From: Paraburkholderia piptadeniae
Lineage (GTDB): Bacteria > Pseudomonadota > Gammaproteobacteria > Burkholderiales > Burkholderiaceae
Direction: 5' to 3'
Length of the DNA stretch: 41,588 bases
NCBI RefSeq assembly: GCF_900007165.1
Contig: NZ_CYGY02000101.1
Span: forward strand, 7,097 to 48,684
This document shows positions 24,217 through 33,980 of this stretch, in pieces; position 1 is the stretch's first letter, and every line of letters begins with the position of its first letter. Below the pieces are notes generated by a model. That model had not been told where the DNA came from. It searched no databases and saw nothing but the letters and a program-made list of their open reading frames with translations. The translations under genes and the position numbers were made by a program.

Positions 24217-26295
24217 TCATTCGAATCGGTAGCTGATGTTCACGGGGCCGCTGCCCGGATCGAGCCTGACCGTTCGCCGCATCGGTGGCAGTTGGCCATT
24301 GCGGATCTCGATGCCGTACTGACCGGGTGCAAGCGCCAGTGTCTTCAGCGGGGGACTGACGCCGCGCCTGACGCCGTCGACGTACACTTCGCCCCACGGA
24401 TAGACCTGCAAGCGGATAGCGACGAGCTTCGGCGCCTTGTGTTCGTCGCTGGCGGAAGCGCCTTGCGCGACGTCGACTCCAGATGCGATCGATGTCGGAG
24501 CCGTTGGCACGTCGGTGGCAGTCGCTGCGGACGCGATCTGCTCATCACCGGCTGCGGGCGTCGTGCGTGCTTGCGTTTCTGTGCCGAACGCCTGCGACGC
24601 GGGCGCGGTCGTGGCGGGTGCCGTCGGTTCGAGCGGTTCGGATCGACGTGGAGCGGACCCGCCTGCGGGCGAAGTCGGCGGTGAGTGCTGCGCAGTCACG
24701 ACTGGCGCATGGGCGGTGGCAGGAGCCGTCCGGGCAACCGTCATCGATTCAGGCGCCCGTATCGCGTATTCGAACAGTCGGTAGGTGGCGGCGCATGCAA
24801 TCGCGATCAGAACCAGCGTGCCGGCGATCGCAACGGAACGCCTGCGATCGACACGTTCTGCGCTGCGCTTCATCGCGAAAGCAACGACACCCCACAACCT
24901 CGTCATACGCGCGAGGGTGGAATGCGCGCGTTGCCGCGCATCCGCAGCACACATGCGGTGGTTGTCCGGTGGCGCACTACTGGCGCTCCCGTTTTCGATG
25001 TGACCGCCGATCTCCCGTTGCTGCTCCGCGGACGCGTGACTGGCGCGGTGATCGCCGACGGGGGGCGCGGCGGTAGCGTCGGAATCGGCATGCTCATTCG
25101 ATGCGCCGTCGAGCAAGCCGGTCGCGCCTTGAATCATGGCGCCGTCCGTTTGCCCATCCCGCTCGTCTCGAAGGTCCGACGCCCGCGGCACTTCGCTCGC
25201 CCGTGACGGCACGCGTTGAGGGGGCGTGGGTTGATGAGGCCCCTTAGGCACCTTGTAGCCCGCGTCATCTCGTGTCTCGGGCAGCAGCCGCGCACCTGCA
25301 TCGCGCGCGCGGTCCCCGGCCACATACACACAGGCACCCGCTTCACGCAGCCCCAGCAGCCGTGCAAACGCCGCGACAGAATCGGGACGGTCTTCCGTCC
25401 GCAATGCCAGCGCGAGATCGACCGCTTCGAGAAACGGGAGAGTGTAACGTTCGCGTCCGGCGAACCCGCGCGACGCCAGGGGCTGCCACGTATCCTGGAT
25501 GCTGCGCACGACGGCCGCCGGCGGCGGCTCGCCGACAATCATCGCGTGCATCACCGCGCCAAGCGAATAGATATCGGTCCACGGACCTTGCACGAATGCG
25601 GGATCATCGGTGTATTGCTCGATCGGCGAATAGCCCGGCTTGAGCATCACCGACGTTTCGTCAACGGCATCGCCGATCGACTTGCGGGCTGCGCCGAAAT
25701 CGAGCAGCACAGGCTTGCCGTCGGATGGGATCAGCACGTTGTCGAGCGAGATGTCGCGGTGAAAGCACTGCGCGCGATGCAGCGTGTCCAGCGCGCCGAG
25801 CAGCGCCGCCACCAGGTTCAGCAGCGCACCTTCGCTCATCGGCCCGTGTTTCGCGGCACGCTGCTTGAGCGTCGGTCCTTCGTAGAACGGCATCACCATG
25901 TACGCGGTGCCGTGGCTTTGCCAGAACTGCAATACCTTGACCAGACCGGGATGATCGAACTGCGCCAGCAATCTTGCCTCGTTCAGAAACGCCGCGCGTC
26001 CCGAATCAAACGCGGCGGCAAAGCGTTCCGCACGCAGGCAGACCGTGAAGTCACCACCGCGCCGCGCCAGCAGCGAAGGCATGTACTCCTTGACGGCGAC
26101 CGCGCGTTGCAGCGTGCGGTCGAACGCGCGATAGACGATGCCGAACCCCCCGATGCCAAGCACAGCGTCCAGTTCGAAGTCCCCCAACCGGTGCCCGGCG
26201 GGCAGCGGCCTCGCGCCGCCATCGCTCGCGCCGCTTGTTGCACTCGTGGCATCGGTTGCTGTCGTCAGGCGTTCCTTGAACAACGGGTCCATCAT
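24217..26295 (-). CDS. ppkA: Serine/threonine protein kinase with PEGA domain (PpkA-like)
   Basis: 692 residues. Cytoplasmic kinase domain about 40-315: GxGxxG at 47-52 (GIGGFG), lysine K69 (AVAVKEYMP), HRD at 179-181 and DFG at 199-201, with GYSPIEQY as the activation-segment end. The catalytic loop reads HRDISLDNVL, so the lysine usual in HRDxKxxN kinases is absent; a known bacterial branch shares this. A single membrane helix lies at about 487-506, followed by a Pro/Ala/Thr-rich periplasmic linker and a C-terminal PEGA domain (VYPWGEVYVDGVRRGVSPPL). It should phosphorylate the FHA protein and trigger T6SS assembly, opposed by the PP2C phosphatase at 36.3 kb. The role in secretion is inferred from context. 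Confidence 0.92.
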   Translation of the reverse strand: MMDPLFKERLTTATDATSATSGASDGGARPLPAGHRLGDFELDAVLGIGGFGIVYRAFDRTLQRAVAVKEYMPSLLARRGGDFTVCLRAERFAAAFDSGRAAFLNEARLLAQFDHPGLVKVLQFWQSHGTAYMVMPFYEGPTLKQRAAKHGPMSEGALLNLVAALLGALDTLHRAQCFHRDISLDNVLIPSDGKPVLLDFGAARKSIGDAVDETSVMLKPGYSPIEQYTDDPAFVQGPWTDIYSLGAVMHAMIVGEPPPAAVVRSIQDTWQPLASRGFAGRERYTLPFLEAVDLALALRTEDRPDSVAAFARLLGLREAGACVYVAGDRARDAGARLLPETRDDAGYKVPKGPHQPTPPQRVPSRASEVPRASDLRDERDGQTDGAMIQGATGLLDGASNEHADSDATAAPPVGDHRASHASAEQQREIGGHIENGSASSAPPDNHRMCAADARQRAHSTLARMTRLWGVVAFAMKRSAERVDRRRSVAIAGTLVLIAIACAATYRLFEYAIRAPESMTVARTAPATAHAPVVTAQHSPPTSPAGGSAPRRSEPLEPTAPATTAPASQAFGTETQARTTPAAGDEQIASAATATDVPTAPTSIASGVDVAQGASASDEHKAPKLVAIRLQVYPWGEVYVDGVRRGVSPPLKTLALAPGQYGIEIRNGQLPPMRRTVRLDPGSGPVNISYRFE

Positions 26296-26350
26296 TTACG
26301 ACCTCTTCATCAAAATCACTATCGCTTCGCACTGGACAAGCCTGCGAAGC

Positions 26351-27043
26351 CTACTCGCCGCGCCAGTACGCATCGCGCGGCGGCGCACCGAAAAGCGTCC
26401 GGAAGAGCCGCGCGTCGAACTTGCCCGTATGCGCGTGCGTCTTCGGCGGCGCGTCATTCGCCTGGAGCGTCCACCAGAAGCTCGTCGCGCCGTGCGGATC
26501 GAAGAATTCGGCAAGGTTCGGCCATCCCGGGACTTGCGCTTCGCGTCCCCGCCGCGTGTCGTCATCAGAAAAACCGTTGGCCCCTGCTTCGCGCGGCAGC
26601 CGTACGCGGCTCAATACGCGGTCCAACTGCTCGGGGCCATGCGCTTCGCGCACGGCGTCCAGCAGCGCAGCACCCACGTTGCCGACGAACCTGGCCGCGG
26701 CGGCCGTGGTATCGGGCGTATAGACGTCCGCATCGAGCGCGAGCGCTGCGATGACGGGGTAATACCGCCCGACGCGATCGCAACTCGGTGCCAGGCAGCC
26801 CAACTGAACGCAACCGGCGCCCGTCCCGGCGGGAATCGCGAAATGCCATACGGGCGCAATCGCGAAGTGGCGGGCGAGCCCGTCAGGCAAGCCCTGCCCA
26901 AGCGAGACCATGCCCTGCTGAACCCAGCCGTCCCACCACGCGGCGAGCCTCGCGGACATGCCACGATTGACGAAGTCGCCCGCGCCGGGAACCTTGCCGA
27001 ACCAGCCGAACTGCAACAGATGTCCGTTCGACGCCGTACTCAT
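26351..27043 (-). CDS. tagF: T6SS-associated protein TagF (DUF2094)
   Basis: 230 residues. The N-terminus has the TagF signature FGWFGKVPGAGDFVNRGMSA followed by WWDGWVQQGM. In Pseudomonas aeruginosa TagF is a negative post-translational regulator that binds the FHA protein. Here it sits between tssM and the kinase, and its ATG (27043) overlaps the tssM stop (ATGA). The C-terminal half is less conserved and continues through FWWTLQANDAPPKTHAHTGK. No PP2C domain is fused, unlike some TagF-PppA fusions; the phosphatase is a separate gene. Confidence 0.93.
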   Translation of the reverse strand: MSTASNGHLLQFGWFGKVPGAGDFVNRGMSARLAAWWDGWVQQGMVSLGQGLPDGLARHFAIAPVWHFAIPAGTGAGCVQLGCLAPSCDRVGRYYPVIAALALDADVYTPDTTAAAARFVGNVGAALLDAVREAHGPEQLDRVLSRVRLPREAGANGFSDDDTRRGREAQVPGWPNLAEFFDPHGATSFWWTLQANDAPPKTHAHTGKFDARLFRTLFGAPPRDAYWRGE

Positions 27044-30000
27044 GATTTCCCCGGGCATGTGAACGACTCCATTTGCGCGAGACGAAACGGGTTATGCACC
27101 GAGTCCGCCGTGATCTGCACCTTGAACTGCTTGCCGTCCACCGCAAAGCTCGCAATGAGCTCTTCCGGCGAGCGGCCCCGCTCGATCCGCGCATGATCGA
27201 ACAGGCGGTACAGTGCCCACGGTCCGTCGGCGACCCATCCGTCCGTCGCGCCCGATTGCTCGATGACCTGGAGCCGCGCCTGATTGCCGCCGCCGGGCGC
27301 GGGCCACTGCAACGTGACGGGCGCCTGGGGTCCGTGCGCGTAGTGCACGGACTGGCCGCCTGCATCGAGCGCCCATTCGGAGATCGACGGGTCCATGTCG
27401 AGCGGCTTGATCTGCACCTTCACCGCTGGGTCGCGGCTGCCGCCGGCGAAGAACACGTCGCGGATCACGGCGGCCTTTTCGAACGATGCGAGAAACGGCG
27501 CCGCATTCCCGGCCGCGATCCCGTCTGCTGTCGCTGTCGCGTTGGTGCTCGCGGAAGCGGCATTGAACCGCCATGGCCGCGTGGCCGTATCGACCTGCGC
27601 CTGCAGGTTCTTGCGGAAGAAGTCGTCCATCAGTCCCGAAGGCGCGAAGAGCTGCGCGAAGTCACCCAGCGCGACGTCGCGCGACGAGCCGTGAGCGAAC
27701 GGATAGCGGCCTGCAATCGCCTGACGGCAGAAGTCGCCGACGTCGGCCGACGCGCCGCGCGCGAGATTGCGTTGCGCGAGCGTTGCCACGCTGCCGTTCG
27801 CGCCATCGGCGAGATCGCCGAGCATCTGCCTGAACGGCGCAGGCATCCGGCCCGCCTGCGCGCGCACCTTGTCGGGCACATCGGATGGCGGCGGCATGCC
27901 GCCGCTGCGCAGCGCCGCGTCGGTTGCGCTCAGATAGGTATAAAGCTCGTCGATGAGTTTCAACATGCCGTCGATCGGCGCATTGCCCGACCGGCCTTCG
28001 ACATGCGCGTACTGGCGCAAACCGGCAAAGTGGTTGTCGACCACGGCCTCCGGCCTGTCGCTCTGCGCGGCTGCGCCGTTCGCCTGCCCTGCCGAGAAAA
28101 TGACCGCCAGCGCGTGCCGCGCGCTTTCCACCTTGTCCTGCGCGCGGTCTGCGAATCCCGCGCCGCCTGTGCTCGCGTCGCTGCGGATCAACGCGGTCTG
28201 CGCGGCGGCGGCGTCGATCAATCGGGTCAACGGTGAATCCGGCGACGACAACACGCGCGCGGCCTGAATGCTCTGCGCGAGCGAGTCACCCGAATCACCT
28301 GTTTGCAGGCGAATGTCGTTCAGATACGCATCCCACACGCGCATATAGTCGTCGAGGTACAACGTGCGGATGTCGCGCGCCCACGATTCGGCCGCCGCGC
28401 GATTCGGCACGTCGCTCTCCTTCAGGTTGAGCACCCACTTCTCTTCGCCGGCGAACGTACCGATCGACTCGTCTAGCCGTTTGTCGAATACGTCCCAGTA
28501 GCCACGGTACGTGTACAGCCCCGGCAACGCGTCATTCAGGCTCTTGCCGCTTTGCCGGCGGAACACGAGTGCAGCGGACGGGCCGGCGGCATGCGCAACG
28601 TCGAAGTCATATGACTGCGTGGCGCCGCGCAACGTGTGCGTCAGCTGCGCGTAGAGCCGCTGCGCGAACGTGAGCTGTTGCAGCCGCGCGCGCGTTTGCG
28701 CAACCAGTTGTTCGTTCATCGCGAAGGGCGACAGCACCATGCGATCAGCGAACAGCGCCGCGAGGTGCGTGGCCAGCGCCGAACGCTGCGCGGCTGTCAG
28801 CGGATGCGGCAACGTCCGCTCGAACTCCAGAGCGAGCACGGCCTGCACGAACGGAGGATCGTAGTGCGCGCTGTCGTACAGCATCAGGTACGCCTTGAGA
28901 GCCGCATAGGCGAACGTGGGATCGTCGCTGCGCGCACTCTGCAGCGTCGCTTCGAGACGCCGGGCAGCCAGCGGCAGCAGCAATTCGTCGAGCGCGCGCT
29001 GATAGACGCCGTTCGCTGCCGCGCGCGTCTTGTCGCCCTGAAAGAGTCCCCACCGGTACGCAAGCGGCGGTGACTGCGGATCGACGCGACCCGTCCGCGC
29101 GAGGTGGCGCAGGTCGTCGAGCACGGGCAGCACCTGGCCGATGCCGGTAGCGTCCGTCAGCGGCGCGCGCCTCAACTGCTGATCCAGCGTTGCGACGCGC
29201 GCGCTCACGTCGTCGAGATAGCCGCTGTTGTTCACATAGCTTCGCATCCACAGCGCGAGCGCCATGCACAGCAACACGGCTGCCGTCGCATAGCCCGCAA
29301 GCATCAGCACATGTCGGCGCCGATGCCAGGCCAGGTTCGTGCCTGCCAGCGTCGTCTCGCTGACGATGAGCCCCTGCAACAGGTCCTTGAGGAAGAAGCT
29401 CCGCCCGTTCGTGCCCGTCTGCATCGCGGGCGGCGTACCGTCGATCTGCAGGAACCGCTTGATGCCGCCCATCACGCGATCGAACACCGTACCTTCCTGC
29501 GTCCCGCTCGTCAGATAGACGCCGCGCAGCATCGGCAGCGAGCCGAATCGGGACTGCGAGAACACTTCCTCGACAAGTTGCGCGAGCACGTCGCGCAGCA
29601 GCGCGAACTGCTGCGGCAGCGAATAGATCAGTTCGTGCCTGCGCACGTCGGATTCCGCGCCAAGCAGTTCGGGCAACGCGTCATTGAGGCGCCGGTGCAG
29701 CAGGTCGTATTCGCGATTGAATGCACCGCGCAGATCGAAGCCCGGCGCGCGGCTCTCGTCGAGCCCGAACGTGAAGCCCCACACCTGCGCCCGCTCGGCG
29801 CGCCCCAATGCGCCGAAATACTCGGAGAAGCCGGCCAGCAAATCGGCTTTGGTCACCAGCACGTAGACGGGAAACTGAATGCCCAACTGGCTCCTCAGTT
29901 CCTGGAGGCGCTTGCGCAAGGCCATCGCGTGCCCGGTGCGCTGCGCATCCGATGCCCCGAGCAGGTCCGCCACGCTGATCGTCAGCAAGGCGCCATTGAG

Positions 30001-30711
30001 CGGCTGTTGCGGCCTGTACTTTCTCAGCAGGCCGACAAAGCCTCGCCACTCATCTTCATCCAGCGCCCGATTGCTTTCGTGCGTCGTGTAGCGCCCCGCT
30101 GTGTCGATCAGCACCGCCTCGTTCGTGAACCACCAGTCGCAATGTCGCGTGCCTCCCACGCCGCGAATCGCCGCCTTGCCGAACTGTTCGGCGAGCGGAA
30201 AGCTCAGCCCCGAGTTCACGAGCGCCGTCGTCTTGCCCGAACCCGGCGCGCCGATGAACACGTACCACGGCAGTTGATACAGGTAACGGCGCGACAGGCC
30301 CGCGATCCAGCCCGAGAAGCCTGAACGCCTGTCGTCGCCCGGCGCGAGACGCATGGTTTTCAACTGCGCCGCCGCCTCGCCGAAGCGGTGCCGCAATTCC
30401 GCGAGATGCGCGGGCTCCGCTTCGGCATTGCCGGGCAATGGGGCGCTAGCCTGCAACTGGTTCAGCAATTGCGCGTTCAAACGCGCGGCACGCCAGCGGC
30501 GCCAGCCGGCACGCGCGCCCCATCCGGCGAACAGCACGCCGATCAGCAGTGCCCGCGTGACGCCGGATTCAAGCGGGCGCCAGTCACCCAGCGCCACGAG
30601 CGGCCCCGCGATCCAGATCAATACGGCCAGCGCGGCGAGCCCGGCAAACGCGCCGCACGTACGCAGCACGAACGGACGCGCTGGCAAAGGTGGAGCGAAT
30701 GCGTGGCTCAT
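27040..30711 (-). CDS. tssM: T6SS membrane complex protein TssM (IcmF)
   Basis: 1223 residues. Two N-terminal membrane helices (about 15-40 and 52-66), a cytoplasmic NTPase-like domain with Walker A GAPGSGKT at 154-161 and LIDTAGRYT at 201-209, a third membrane helix near RRHVLMLAGYATAAVLLCMA, then a large periplasmic domain ending with the conserved C-terminal beta domain (WALYRLFDHARIERG, LIASFAVDGKQFKVQITADS). With TssJ and TssL it forms the trans-envelope channel. The Walker motif is intact here, whereas it is degraded in some systems. Start ATG overlaps the tssL stop, and the stop overlaps the tagF start. Confidence 0.97.
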   Translation of the reverse strand: MSHAFAPPLPARPFVLRTCGAFAGLAALAVLIWIAGPLVALGDWRPLESGVTRALLIGVLFAGWGARAGWRRWRAARLNAQLLNQLQASAPLPGNAEAEPAHLAELRHRFGEAAAQLKTMRLAPGDDRRSGFSGWIAGLSRRYLYQLPWYVFIGAPGSGKTTALVNSGLSFPLAEQFGKAAIRGVGGTRHCDWWFTNEAVLIDTAGRYTTHESNRALDEDEWRGFVGLLRKYRPQQPLNGALLTISVADLLGASDAQRTGHAMALRKRLQELRSQLGIQFPVYVLVTKADLLAGFSEYFGALGRAERAQVWGFTFGLDESRAPGFDLRGAFNREYDLLHRRLNDALPELLGAESDVRRHELIYSLPQQFALLRDVLAQLVEEVFSQSRFGSLPMLRGVYLTSGTQEGTVFDRVMGGIKRFLQIDGTPPAMQTGTNGRSFFLKDLLQGLIVSETTLAGTNLAWHRRRHVLMLAGYATAAVLLCMALALWMRSYVNNSGYLDDVSARVATLDQQLRRAPLTDATGIGQVLPVLDDLRHLARTGRVDPQSPPLAYRWGLFQGDKTRAAANGVYQRALDELLLPLAARRLEATLQSARSDDPTFAYAALKAYLMLYDSAHYDPPFVQAVLALEFERTLPHPLTAAQRSALATHLAALFADRMVLSPFAMNEQLVAQTRARLQQLTFAQRLYAQLTHTLRGATQSYDFDVAHAAGPSAALVFRRQSGKSLNDALPGLYTYRGYWDVFDKRLDESIGTFAGEEKWVLNLKESDVPNRAAAESWARDIRTLYLDDYMRVWDAYLNDIRLQTGDSGDSLAQSIQAARVLSSPDSPLTRLIDAAAAQTALIRSDASTGGAGFADRAQDKVESARHALAVIFSAGQANGAAAQSDRPEAVVDNHFAGLRQYAHVEGRSGNAPIDGMLKLIDELYTYLSATDAALRSGGMPPPSDVPDKVRAQAGRMPAPFRQMLGDLADGANGSVATLAQRNLARGASADVGDFCRQAIAGRYPFAHGSSRDVALGDFAQLFAPSGLMDDFFRKNLQAQVDTATRPWRFNAASASTNATATADGIAAGNAAPFLASFEKAAVIRDVFFAGGSRDPAVKVQIKPLDMDPSISEWALDAGGQSVHYAHGPQAPVTLQWPAPGGGNQARLQVIEQSGATDGWVADGPWALYRLFDHARIERGRSPEELIASFAVDGKQFKVQITADSVHNPFRLAQMESFTCPGKS

Positions 30712-32042
30712 GGCGTCACCTTCGTGGAAGACGCGGCCCCGTCAGACGATGGCGCCGCCAGCAGCGTGATTTCCACGCGCCGGTTTCGTGCGCGGTTCGC
30801 CGGCGTGTCGTTCGGCGCGACGGGGTCCATTTCCCCGCGGCCTTCCGCGTGAATGCGGTCCGTCTGCGTGACGCGCGATGCAAGGAGCCGCGCGACAGCT
30901 TCGGCGCGCGCTTGCGACAGATCCCAGTTGGATGCGAAACGCGCGCTGCGCACGGGCACATTGTCCGAATAGCCCGCCACGACGATGCGGCCGGGCGCGC
31001 GCTCCAGTGCATCCGCCACGCGCGCAAGGACGGGAGCATAGCGACCGATGACGGCGGCCGATCCCGATTCGAACAGTCCGTCGCCATGCAGCGTCACGAC
31101 GCTGCGATCCGCGTCATCGCGCACGGAGACGAGGCCCGCGCGAACCTCGGGGTCGAGAAAGCCCGCAAGCCGCGGCGCGCTCGCGGGGCGAGCGGGCTCG
31201 ACAACGGGTTGCTGTGACTGAAGATGCGGCACATGCACCCGGTCGATGGAAGCGAACACCTGGTCCGACTGCCGTGCGAGCGTGAGCTCGAATGCAAGGT
31301 ACGCACCGAAGCCGATCAGCCCCGCCAGCGCAGCGCACGCCCAGACGGGCACGATCAAGCGGCGCGCGCGTTCGGCAGGAATCTCGTCGCGCCAGTGCGG
31401 GGAAAGCGGCGCGTCGAACTCGCCGCGCGCCTGCCGGATCAGTTGCACGACACGCTGCATCAGCGCGTCCAGTTGCGCGCGCCCGTTGTCGAGCACGCGG
31501 TAACGTCCTTCAAATCCGAGCGCAAGGCAGTAGTACAGCAGTTCGATGAGATCAAGGTGCTGTTGCGGATGCTGCGACAGGCGCGCCAGCACCTGGAAGA
31601 ACTTCTCGCCACCCCATGTCTCGTTGTGGAAAGCGACGAGCAGGCTATCGGCGGACCATGCGCCGCTGCCGCCCCATGGTGTCAGCGACGCCGCCTCGTC
31701 GAGCGCCGTGCACAGGCAATAGCGCGCGCCGACGATTGCCTCGAGCGCCACGCCCGCCTGCTGCGCGCGCATTTCGAACTCGCGTATCTCCGATGCAAGA
31801 TGCTCGCGCAACCAGCGCGGATTCGGGTGATGCACCGTCCAGCGTATCTGCGGAACGAGATTGAGCAAAGGGTTCGCAACCGCGACGAGCGGATTGCTGC
31901 CAACAGGCACGGCGTAATCGGGCATCGGCTCCTGAGGGGCGGAGTTCGCCTCTTGCGCGTCGGGTGTCGGCGGCGCGCCACCGGGGTTCGGACGAACGAA
32001 GCCCCCGTGTGCGCCTGCGACTGCTTCATGCCAGTGGTTCAT
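30708..32042 (-). CDS. tssL: T6SS membrane protein TssL with C-terminal OmpA-like domain
   Basis: 444 residues. The N-terminal cytoplasmic DotU domain has NPLLNLVPQIR, ALDEAASLTPWGGSGAWSAD and LIELLYYCLALGFEGRYRVL. One membrane helix lies at about 229-257. The periplasmic C-terminus is an OmpA-type peptidoglycan-binding domain (IVVAGYSDNVPV, NWDLSQARAEAVARLL, GEMDPVAPNDTPANRARNRR). Such evolved TssL proteins anchor the complex directly in the cell wall, so no separate TagL-type anchor is required. Spacing to tssK is 34 bases and the ATG has AGGAA upstream. Confidence 0.96.
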   Translation of the reverse strand: MNHWHEAVAGAHGGFVRPNPGGAPPTPDAQEANSAPQEPMPDYAVPVGSNPLVAVANPLLNLVPQIRWTVHHPNPRWLREHLASEIREFEMRAQQAGVALEAIVGARYCLCTALDEAASLTPWGGSGAWSADSLLVAFHNETWGGEKFFQVLARLSQHPQQHLDLIELLYYCLALGFEGRYRVLDNGRAQLDALMQRVVQLIRQARGEFDAPLSPHWRDEIPAERARRLIVPVWACAALAGLIGFGAYLAFELTLARQSDQVFASIDRVHVPHLQSQQPVVEPARPASAPRLAGFLDPEVRAGLVSVRDDADRSVVTLHGDGLFESGSAAVIGRYAPVLARVADALERAPGRIVVAGYSDNVPVRSARFASNWDLSQARAEAVARLLASRVTQTDRIHAEGRGEMDPVAPNDTPANRARNRRVEITLLAAPSSDGAASSTKVTP

Positions 32043-32076
32043 GAGTCGTTCCTGTCATGCATCTCAGCCACACCTC

Positions 32077-33447
32077 TCAGCCGCGAATCGCCCAGAAAGC
32101 CAGCGACAGCCCCGGGAAGTCGCCCGCCAGATGCAATGCCAATCCGCCCGAGCTGTCGAGTTGCCGCCACAGTTCGCCGCTCTTGTCGAGTTCGAAATAC
32201 ACATGACCCGCGTGATAAGGAATCTGCCTTGGTGCGACAGGCAGCGCGCGTACGCCGATCCCGGGCAACTGGAGTTGCACGAGATCGCGTATCCGCTCGA
32301 CGGGGCCGAGCTTCACTTGCGCAGGAAAGCGCGCGTGCAGCACATCGGCGGGAATGTCCGCGTACACGGCTAGCACGAAGCCCGCATCGCGCATCAGTTC
32401 GGTGTCGGACATGATGGCGACACGCACGCCATTGCCCGCATCCTTGAGCTCGATCTCGATCGCGTTCTGCTCCAGCATCGTCGCCAGCGAGCGGCGCAGT
32501 TCCTTCATCAGGATGCCAAACGTCGTACTCAGATCGTCGTGCTGGTATGGCGGGAGAACCTGCGGACTGTGCGTGCCGGATGTGAACGTGCTCAGGTCGC
32601 AGGCGAGCTTCAGCCAGTCGCGATACAGCATCTCTGGATGGATCGCCGAAGGTTGCTGCGCGTGCCAGGTCACCGCGATGTAGCGGTTGATCAGTTCGAG
32701 CAGCAGAAAGTCCGCCACTTCGCCGACTCCGGCGCGGCCGGGCTGCGCGAGGCGGCTTGCGAGCGTTTCGCCGCGCTGCATGAGCAGCCTGTGCAGTTCG
32801 CTCATGTAGCTCGCAAGCACAGGACTCGCGTGTGCGGCGAGCAGCGGCGGAATGTAGCTGTCGTCTGCGATCACGCTGCGGTCCGCGCGGCGTTCGACGA
32901 CACGCATCACACCCATAGCCTGCCAGTCCGGCGACAGCTTCGATTCCGGCATCAGGCGCAAGTGCAGCTTGCCGACCTGGATCAGCACCGGGCCGAGTCC
33001 GATCGCGTTGACGTCCTCGACCTCGGTCTCGGTCGCGACATACCGTGACAGCGCCGACGCGCCGCTTTCTTCGAAAGACACCTGGACATTGTCGCCGCGC
33101 CACGTCGGCACAGCGAGAACGATCACCGCATTCGCGACGTCGCCGCCGATGTCGAGTGGTTGCGGCGCATCGCTGCCGCCGGAGAAATCGAATGGCGTGC
33201 CATCCGGCATCACGCCCGACGCGCACAACAGAACGATCTTGCCCTGCGCCAGGGCCTCCGTATCGATTTCGAGCTTGCTGAAGCCCCAGAACAGACCCTG
33301 CACGGGCAGGCAGCGCAATTGCACGTAGCGTTCGAAGTGGCGTTCGAGCTGCTGAAAATGCTGTGGGCGAAGGAACATGCCTTCGGACCAGACGACGCGG
33401 CGACGCAGCGCCGCACCTGCCCTGACAGGTGAAACACGTTCGCTCAT
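32077..33447 (-). CDS. tssK: T6SS baseplate protein TssK
   Basis: 456 residues. Begins with the conserved VVWSEGMFLRPQHFQQLERH, then LQGLFWGFSKLEID-type strands (here VQGLFWGFSKLEIDTEALAQ), LLLELINRYIAVTWHAQQ and the C-terminal receptor-binding region ending LPGLSLAFWAIRG-like (FPGLSLAFWAIRG). TssK links the baseplate to the TssL/TssM membrane complex. Its ATG overlaps the tssJ stop (ATGA). A longer arginine-rich frame covering the same bases is only a shadow. Confidence 0.96.
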   Translation of the reverse strand: MSERVSPVRAGAALRRRVVWSEGMFLRPQHFQQLERHFERYVQLRCLPVQGLFWGFSKLEIDTEALAQGKIVLLCASGVMPDGTPFDFSGGSDAPQPLDIGGDVANAVIVLAVPTWRGDNVQVSFEESGASALSRYVATETEVEDVNAIGLGPVLIQVGKLHLRLMPESKLSPDWQAMGVMRVVERRADRSVIADDSYIPPLLAAHASPVLASYMSELHRLLMQRGETLASRLAQPGRAGVGEVADFLLLELINRYIAVTWHAQQPSAIHPEMLYRDWLKLACDLSTFTSGTHSPQVLPPYQHDDLSTTFGILMKELRRSLATMLEQNAIEIELKDAGNGVRVAIMSDTELMRDAGFVLAVYADIPADVLHARFPAQVKLGPVERIRDLVQLQLPGIGVRALPVAPRQIPYHAGHVYFELDKSGELWRQLDSSGGLALHLAGDFPGLSLAFWAIRG

Positions 33448-33980
33448 CGCTTTGCCCCGCTCTCGTCGACGATTTGCATGCCGCCGTTGCGCACGGCAAT
33501 GGAAAGCCTGATTTCGCCCGGCGACATTTGCCAGAATTTCAGCAGGTTCGTCTCTTTCGCAGCGGGCAGCGGCACGATCAGTTTCCAGCGATTGCGCTCG
33601 AGCGCACGATAGCCCGCGACCACGCCGACGCTGCGCGCATCGAGATCGCCCGCGTAACGCATGGTGCGCGATTCGCCTGGACGCAGGATTATCCGGTCCA
33701 CGCCGATCAATTCGCCCGCCAGCCTGCCTTGCGTCTTGCTCTGAAGCGAAAAATAGTCGGCGCCGTCGAAACTTGCCGCCGACTTCAGCCGGAAAATCTG
33801 CAAGACGATGGGAGATGGCCTTGCAGCGCTATCAGGATTCACGTCCGGCGCGACATCGAAGGTAATGACATAGGGAACGGGCAGCTGCTTTTCGGTTGCG
33901 GCGCAACCGCCCAGCGCAACGCCTGTCAACACGATTCCCACGACGCGCCAATGCGCGTCTTTCATCGAAACTTGCATCAT
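33444..33980 (-). CDS. tssJ: T6SS outer-membrane lipoprotein TssJ
   Basis: 178 residues with a lipoprotein signal: hydrophobic VVGIVLTGVALGGC with the lipobox cysteine at 26 and Ala at +2, favouring outer-membrane sorting. The mature domain has TssJ features (SPIVLQIFRLKSAASFDGAD, RTMRYAGDLDARSVGVVAGY). It docks TssM to the outer membrane. First gene of the long minus-strand operon. The start is ambiguous among ATG 33980, 33977 and 33965; only the first two follow an AAAGAG-like site. Confidence 0.95.
   Translation of the reverse strand: MMQVSMKDAHWRVVGIVLTGVALGGCAATEKQLPVPYVITFDVAPDVNPDSAARPSPIVLQIFRLKSAASFDGADYFSLQSKTQGRLAGELIGVDRIILRPGESRTMRYAGDLDARSVGVVAGYRALERNRWKLIVPLPAAKETNLLKFWQMSPGEIRLSIAVRNGGMQIVDESGAKR

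Noticed and set aside
32039..33499. 486-residue minus-strand frame covering tssK
   Set aside because: Arg-rich composition; the alternative frame 32077-33447 encodes an unmistakable TssK.
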